From: Utricularia gibba
Lineage: Eukaryota; Streptophyta; Magnoliopsida; Lamiales; Lentibulariaceae
Length of the DNA stretch: 25,568 nucleotides
NCBI GenBank assembly: GCA_002189035.1
Contig: NEEC01000477.1
Span: forward strand, 1-25,568
Reading direction: 5' to 3'
Both the position numbers and the translations under genes were made by a program. Positions 21,008 to 25,568 of this stretch are shown here, piece after piece (the stretch's first letter is position 1; each line of letters starts with the position of its first letter). The notes under the pieces were generated by a model. The model was not told the DNA's origin, made no database searches, and saw only the letters and a list, made by a program, of their open reading frames with translations.

Positions 21008-22559
21008 GGTGCGAGTCGACGAAAATAATGATGCATTTGTTTAAAGTAAGATGTCACGTGCACCCCACATGATTTTTTCAACAACTTACTTTATACTTGA
21101 GGAGGCGGTCTTGGGGGCACTAGAACGGGACAAAGGTCAGGTTGGGTTAGGGCCGAAAGTTAGTTGTAGCCTGGCAACTAAAGCGATGCACTTATTAACG
21201 TTCGGTTTTCAGGGGCTTCCTACAAGGTTTTTCAAGGAACAACTTCTCGTTTTTGTGTCGGCCACTCTCACTGGGCACTTGGTCCGGCGCTGCGTTCGGT
21301 CCGGCTCATGAGCCCAACCGGTGCGAGTCGACGAAAATAATGATGCATTTGTTTAAAGTAAGATGTCACGTGCACCCCACATGATTTTCAACAACTTACT
21401 TTATACTTGAGGAGGCGGTCTTGGGGGGCACCTAGAACGGGACAAAGGTCAGGTTGGGTTAGGCCGAAAGTTAGTTGTAGCCTGGCAACTAAAGCGATGC
21501 ACTTATTAACGTTCGGTTTTCAGGGGCTTCCTACAAGGTTTTTCAAGAAAACTTCTCGTTTTGTGTCGGCCACTCTCACTGGGCACTTGGTCCGGCGCTG
21601 CGTTCGGTCCGGCTCATGAGCCCAACCGGTGCGAGTCGACGAAAATAATGATGCATTTGTTTAAAGTAAGATGTCACGTGCACCCACATGATTTTTCAAC
21701 AACTTACTTTATACTTGAGGAGGCGGTCTTGGGGGCACCTAGAACGGGACAAAGGTCAGGTTTAGGGCGAAAGTTAGTTGTAGCCTGGCAACTAAAGCGA
21801 TGCACTTATTAACGTTCGGTTTTCAGGGGCTTCCTACAAGGTTTTTCAAGGAACAACTTCTCGTTTTGTGTCGGCCACTCTCACTGGGCACTTGGTCCGG
21901 CGCGTTCGGTCCGGCTCATGAGCCCAACCGGGTGCGAGTCGACGAAAATAATGATGCATTTGTTTAAAGTAAGATGTCACGTGCACCCCACATGATTTTT
22001 TTCAACAACTTACTTTATACTTGAGGAGGCGGTCTTGGGGGGCACTAGAACGGGACAAAGGTCAGGTTGGGTTAGGGCCGAAAGTTAGTTGTAGCCTGGC
22101 AACTAAAGCGATGCACTTATTAACGTTCGGTTTTCAGGGGCTTCCTACAAGGTTTTTCAAGGAACAACTTCTCGTTTTGTGTCGGCCACTCTCACTGGCA
22201 CTTGGTCCGGCGCTGCGTTCGGTCCGGCTCATGAGCCCAACCGGTGCGAGTCGACGAAAATAATGATGCATTTGTTTAAAGTAAGATGTCACGTGCACCC
22301 ACATGATTTTTTCAACAACTTACTTTATACTTGAGGAGGCGGTCTTGGGGGGCACCTAGAACGGGACAAAGGTCAGGTTGGGTTAGGGCCGAAAGTTAGT
22401 TGTAGCCTGGCAACTAAAGCGATGCACTTATTAACGTTCGGTTTTCAGGGCTTCCTACAAGGTTTTTCAAGGAACAACTTCTCGTTTTGTGTCGGCCACT
22501 CTCACTGGGCACTTGGTCCGGCGCTGCGTTCGGTCCGGCTCATGAGCCCAACCGGGCGA

Positions 22560-25333
22560 GTCGACGAAAATAATGATGCATTTGTTTAAAGTAAGATGTC
22601 ACGTGCACCCCACATGATTTTTTCAAAACTTACTTATACTTGAGGAGGCGGTCTTGGGGGGCACCTAGAACGGGACAAAGGTCAGGTTGGGTTAGGGCCG
22701 AAAGTTAGTTGTAGCCTGGCAACTAAAGATGCACTTATTAACGTTCGGTTTTCAGGGGCTTCCTACAAGGTTTTTCAAGGAACAACTTCTCGTTTTGTGT
22801 CGGCCACTCTCACTGGGCACTTGGTCCGGCGCTGCGTTCGGTCCGGCTCATGAGCCCAACCGGGTGCGAGTCGACGAAAAATAATGATGCATTTGTTTAA
22901 AGTAAGATGTCACGTGCACCCCACATGATTTTTCAACAACTTACTTTATACTTGAGGAGGCGGTCTTGGGGGCACCTAGAACGGACAAAGGTCAGGTTGG
23001 GTTAGGGCCGAAAGTTAGTTGTAGCCTGGCAACTAAAGCGATGCACTTATTAACGTTCGGTTTTCAGGGGCTTCCTACAAGGTTTTTCAAGGAACAACTT
23101 CTCGTTTTGTGTCGGCCACTCTCACTGGGCACTTGGTCCGGCGCTGCGTTCGGTCCGGCTCATGAGCCCAACCGGGTGCGAGTCGACGAAAATAATGATG
23201 CATTTGTTTAAAGTAAGATGTCACGTGCACCCCATGATTTTTTCAACAACTTACTTTATACTTGAGGAGGCGGTCTTGGGGGGCACCTAGAAGGGACAAA
23301 GGTCAGGTTGGGTTAGGGCCGAAAGTTAGTTGTAGCCTGGCAACTAAAGCGATGCACTTATTAACGTTCGGTTTTCAGGGGCTTCCTACAAGGTTTTTCA
23401 AGGAACAACTTCTCGTTTTGTGTCGGCCACTCTCACTGGGCACTTGGTCCGCGCTGCGTTCGGTCCGGCTCATGAGCCCAACCGTGCGAGTCGACGAAAA
23501 TAATGATGCATTTGTTTAAAGTAAGATGTCACGTGCACCCCACATGATTTTTTCAACAACTTACTTTATACTTGAGGAGGCGGTCTTGGGGGCACCTAGA
23601 ACGGACAAAGTCAGGTTGGGTTAGGGCGAAAGTTAGTTGTAGCCTGGCAACTAAAGATGCACTTATTAACGTTCGGTTTTCAGGGCTTCCTACAAGGTTT
23701 TTCAAGGAACAACTTCTCGTTTTGTGTCGGCCACTCTCACTGGGCACTTGGTCCGGCGCTGCGTTCGGTCCGGCTCATGAGCCAACCGGGTGCGAGTCGA
23801 CGAAAATAATGATGCATTTTTTAAAGTAAGATGTCACGTGCACCCCATGATTTTTCAACAACTTACTTTATATTGAGGAGGCGGTCTTGGGGCACTAGAA
23901 CGGGACAAAGGTCAGGTTGGTTAGGGCCGAAAGTTAGTTGTAGCCTGGCAACTAAAGCGATGCACTTATTAACGTTCGGTTTTCAGGGCTTCCTACAAGG
24001 TTTTCAAGGAACAACTTCTCGTTTGTGTCGGCCACTCTCACTGGGCACTTGGTCCGGCGCTGCGTTCGGTCCGGCTCATGAGCCCAACCGGGTGCGAGTC
24101 GACGAAAATAATGATGCATTTGTTTAAAGTAAGATGTCACGTGCACCCCACATGATTTTTTCAACAACTTACTTTATACTTGAGGAGGCGGTCTGGGGGG
24201 CACCTAGAACGGGACAAAGGTCAGTTGGGTTAGGGCCGAAAGTTAGTTGTAGCCTGGCAACTAAAGATGCACTTATTAACGTTCGGTTTTCAGGGGCTTC
24301 TACAAGGTTTTTCAAGGAACAACTTCTCGTTTTGTGTCGGCCACTCCACTGGGCACTTGGTCCGGCGCTGCGTTCGGTCCGGCTCATGAGCCCAACCGGG
24401 TGCGAGTCGACGAAAATAATGATGCATTTGTTTAAAGTAAGATGTCACGTGCACCCCACATGATTTTTCAACAACTTACTTTATACTTGAGGAGGCGGTC
24501 TTGGGGGCACCTAGAACGGGACAAAGGTCAGGTTGGGTTAGGGCCGAAAGTTAGTTGTAGCCTGGCAACTAAAGCGATGCACTTATTAACGTTCGGTTTT
24601 CAGGGGCTTCCTACAAGGTTTTTCAAGGAACAACTTCTCGTTTTGTGTCGGCCACTCTCACTGGGCACTTGGTCGGCGCTGCGTTCGGTCCGGCTCATGA
24701 GCCCAACCGGGTGCGAGTCGACGAAAATAATGATGCATTTGTTTAAAGTAAGATGTCACGTGCACCCCACATGATTTTTTCAACAACTTACTTTATACTT
24801 GAGGAGGCGGTCTTGGGGCACCTAGAACGGGACAAAGGTCAGGTTGGGTTAGGGCCGAAAGTTAGTTGTAGCCTGGCAACTAAAGATGCACTTATTAACG
24901 TTCGGTTTTCAGGGGCTTCCTACAAGGTTTTTTCAAGGAACAACTTCTCGTTTTGTGTCGGCCACTCTCACTGGGCACTTGGTCCGGCGCTGCGTTCGGT
25001 CCGGCTCATGAGCCCAACCGGGTGCGAGTCGACGAAAATAATGATGCATTTGTTTAAAGTAAGATGTCACGTGCACCCACATGATTTTTTCAACAACTTA
25101 CTTTATACTTGAGGAGGCGGTCTTGGGGGCACCTAGAACGGGACAAAGGTCAGTTGGTTAGGGCCGAAAGTTAGTTGTAGCCTGGCAACTAAAGATGCAC
25201 TTATTAACGTTCGGTTTTCAGGGGCTTCCTACAAGTTTTTCAAGGAACAACTTCTCGTTTTGTGTCGGCCACTCTCACTGGGCACTTGGTCCGGCGCTGC
25301 GTTCGGTCCGGCTCATGAGCCCAACCGGTGCGA
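22560..25333. repeat. Units carrying the AAAGATGC variant, interspersed
   Basis: The usual AAAGCGATGC is shortened by two bases to AAAGATGC near 22727, 23653, 24263, 24883 and 25191. The only other case found is near 13225. Units between them have the normal form, and three of the last cases are about 610-620 bp apart. A two-base loss outside a homopolymer, confined almost wholly to one end of the window, looks more like inherited variation than random error. Confidence 0.6.
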
Positions 25334-25568
25334 GTCGACGAAATAATGATGCATTTGTTTAAAGTAAGATGTCACGTGCACCCCACATGATTTTTTCAAC
25401 AACTTACTTTATACTTGAGGAGGCGGTCTTGGGGGGCACCTAGAACGGGACAAAGGTCAGGTTGGGTTAGGGCCGAAAGTTAGTTGTAGCCTGGCAACTA
25501 AAGCGATGCACTTATTAACGTTCGGTTTTCAGGGGCTTCCTACAAGGTTTTTCAAGGAACAACTTCTC
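25334..25568. repeat. Partial unit at the right edge
   Basis: The last unit begins at the GTCGAC at 25334 and is cut by the window end just after the second AACAACTT, 235 bp in. It carries the normal AAAGCGATG form rather than the shortened form of the two preceding units. The array evidently continues to the right. Confidence 0.92.

Larger units (their letters stand above)
20701..21014. repeat. Reference monomer, full length (314 bp)
   Basis: This is the longest copy without visible damage and serves as the reference for the array. In order it holds GTCGAC at its first base, ATGCAT (20717-20722), GTCACGTG (20739-20746) overlapping GTGCAC (20744-20749), a T6 run followed by CAACAACTT (20759-20773), a G6 run (20799-20804), GGGTTAGGG (20832-20840), an inverted repeat (20848-20869), AACGTT (20885-20890), a second AACAACTT (20926-20933), two GGTCCGGC copies (20968-20975 and 20985-20992) and the palindrome at 20990-21001. 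Composition shifts from about 36% GC in the first 90 bp to about two thirds GC in the last 70 bp. Copies at 10288-10600 and 13678-13990 are 313 bp. Because 314 is not a multiple of three, no reading frame survives from unit to unit. Confidence 0.93.
20858..21014. repeat. Half-unit B of a diverged internal dimer (~157 bp)
   Basis: Second half of the reference monomer, related to half A through five co-linear anchors at offsets of 156-162 bp. Similarity is strongest near its start (20873-20923) and fades towards the GC-rich end, where the GGTCCGGC direct repeat and the 12-bp palindrome sit; half A has no equally clear equivalent of that palindrome. The halves are too diverged to be interchangeable, so the present repeating unit is the 314-bp dimer. 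Confidence 0.66.
1..25568. repeat. Satellite DNA array, ~314-bp unit, head-to-tail
   Basis: The entire window is a tandem array of one unit, all copies in the same orientation, with no unique flank. Taking GTCGAC as unit start, sites lie at 45, 352, 643, 950, 1234, 1543, 1842, 2149, 2455, 2767, 3065, 3368, 3680, 3955, 4263, 4573, 4883, 5192, 5503, 5753, 6011, 6319, 6623, 6926, 7217, 7523, 7833, 8142, 8428, 8727, 9036, 9348, 9658, 9967, 10288, 10601, 10913, 11209, 11516, 11823, 12133, 12445, 12754, 13060, 13368, 13678, 13991, 14293, 14591, 14901, 15208, 15516, 15824, 16129, 16436, 16743, 17034, 17345, 17648, 17953, 18264, 18572, 18880, 19191, 19485, 19774, 20085, 20389, 20701, 21015, 21327, 21635, 21938, 22250, 22560, 22870, 23182, 23490, 23796, 24098, 24406, 24717, 25028 and 25334. 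Most intervals are 302-314 bp. Copies differ mainly by small deletions. Such long homogeneous arrays are known from eukaryotic heterochromatin; the family and species are not recognised. Confidence 0.98.

Noticed and set aside
20701-21014. CENP-B box
   Set aside because: The core pattern NTTCGNNNNANNCGGGN was sought on both strands of the reference unit. TTCGGTTTTCAGGGG lacks the required A and CGGG spacing, and no other candidate fits.
24753-25112. Longest open frame (119 codons) and many similar plus-strand frames of 60-110 codons
   Set aside because: They are the same translation of the repeat, starting and ending wherever a unit's indels fall. The unit length is not a multiple of three, frames on both strands are equally open, and no indel pattern preserves a frame. 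No codon-level constraint or known domain is seen.
1-25568. CRISPR array
   Set aside because: The whole ~314-bp unit repeats; there are no short repeats separated by unique spacers.
1-25568. 5S rDNA tandem array (unit length would be plausible)
   Set aside because: No part of the unit resembles the 5S rRNA gene on either strand; its conserved internal control region is absent.

Overview
The window is one uninterrupted, head-to-tail satellite DNA array with no gene in it. A unit of about 314 bp, always in the same orientation, runs from base 1 to base 25568. A GTCGAC (SalI) site marks the unit start. I located 84 such sites, giving 83 consecutive intervals (45 to 25334) plus partial units at both edges. 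Interval lengths run from 250 to 321 bp with a mean near 305. The longest undamaged unit (20701-21014) is exactly 314 bp, and most others are that sequence minus a few bases. An array of this size, with no open frame crossing units and no unique DNA, points to eukaryotic heterochromatin (centromeric, pericentromeric, subtelomeric or knob-like). The species cannot be told from the sequence, and I do not recognise the monomer as a named satellite family.

Within the unit there is real structure. The first ~85 bp are AT-rich and the last ~70 bp GC-rich; overall the unit is about 50% GC, with roughly 18 CpG, so there is no obvious CpG depletion. The two halves are diverged copies of each other: several anchors recur in the same order at offsets of 156-162 bp, and the best block matches at 34 of 51 aligned positions. 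The 314-bp unit is therefore best read as an old dimer of ~157-bp subunits. Each unit also has a 7-bp-stem inverted repeat at the half-unit boundary, a 12-bp perfect palindrome inside a 24-bp imperfect dyad, an 8-bp direct repeat (GGTCCGGC twice, 17 bp apart), a GTCACGTG motif of the CDEI/E-box type, and a GGGTTAGGG telomere-like stretch ending a G-rich tract.

Between units, almost all differences are deletions, mostly one base in homopolymer runs; clear substitutions are scarce. That pattern suggests residual long-read error over an otherwise very homogeneous array, so most unit-to-unit differences should not be taken as biology. Exceptions that deserve attention are a heavily collapsed stretch at 10102-10257, a patch at 10849-10918 containing about 36 bp unrelated to the satellite, two consecutive short units at 5503-6010, and two variants clustered in neighbouring units (a CC-for-CCC form at 9.0-9.95 kb and a 2-bp-deleted form in the last ~2.8 kb).

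Many open frames of 60-119 codons occur on both strands, but they are the same few translations of the repeat, broken differently by each unit's indels. None is supported as a gene, and I annotate no CDS, rRNA, tRNA, transposon or CRISPR array.
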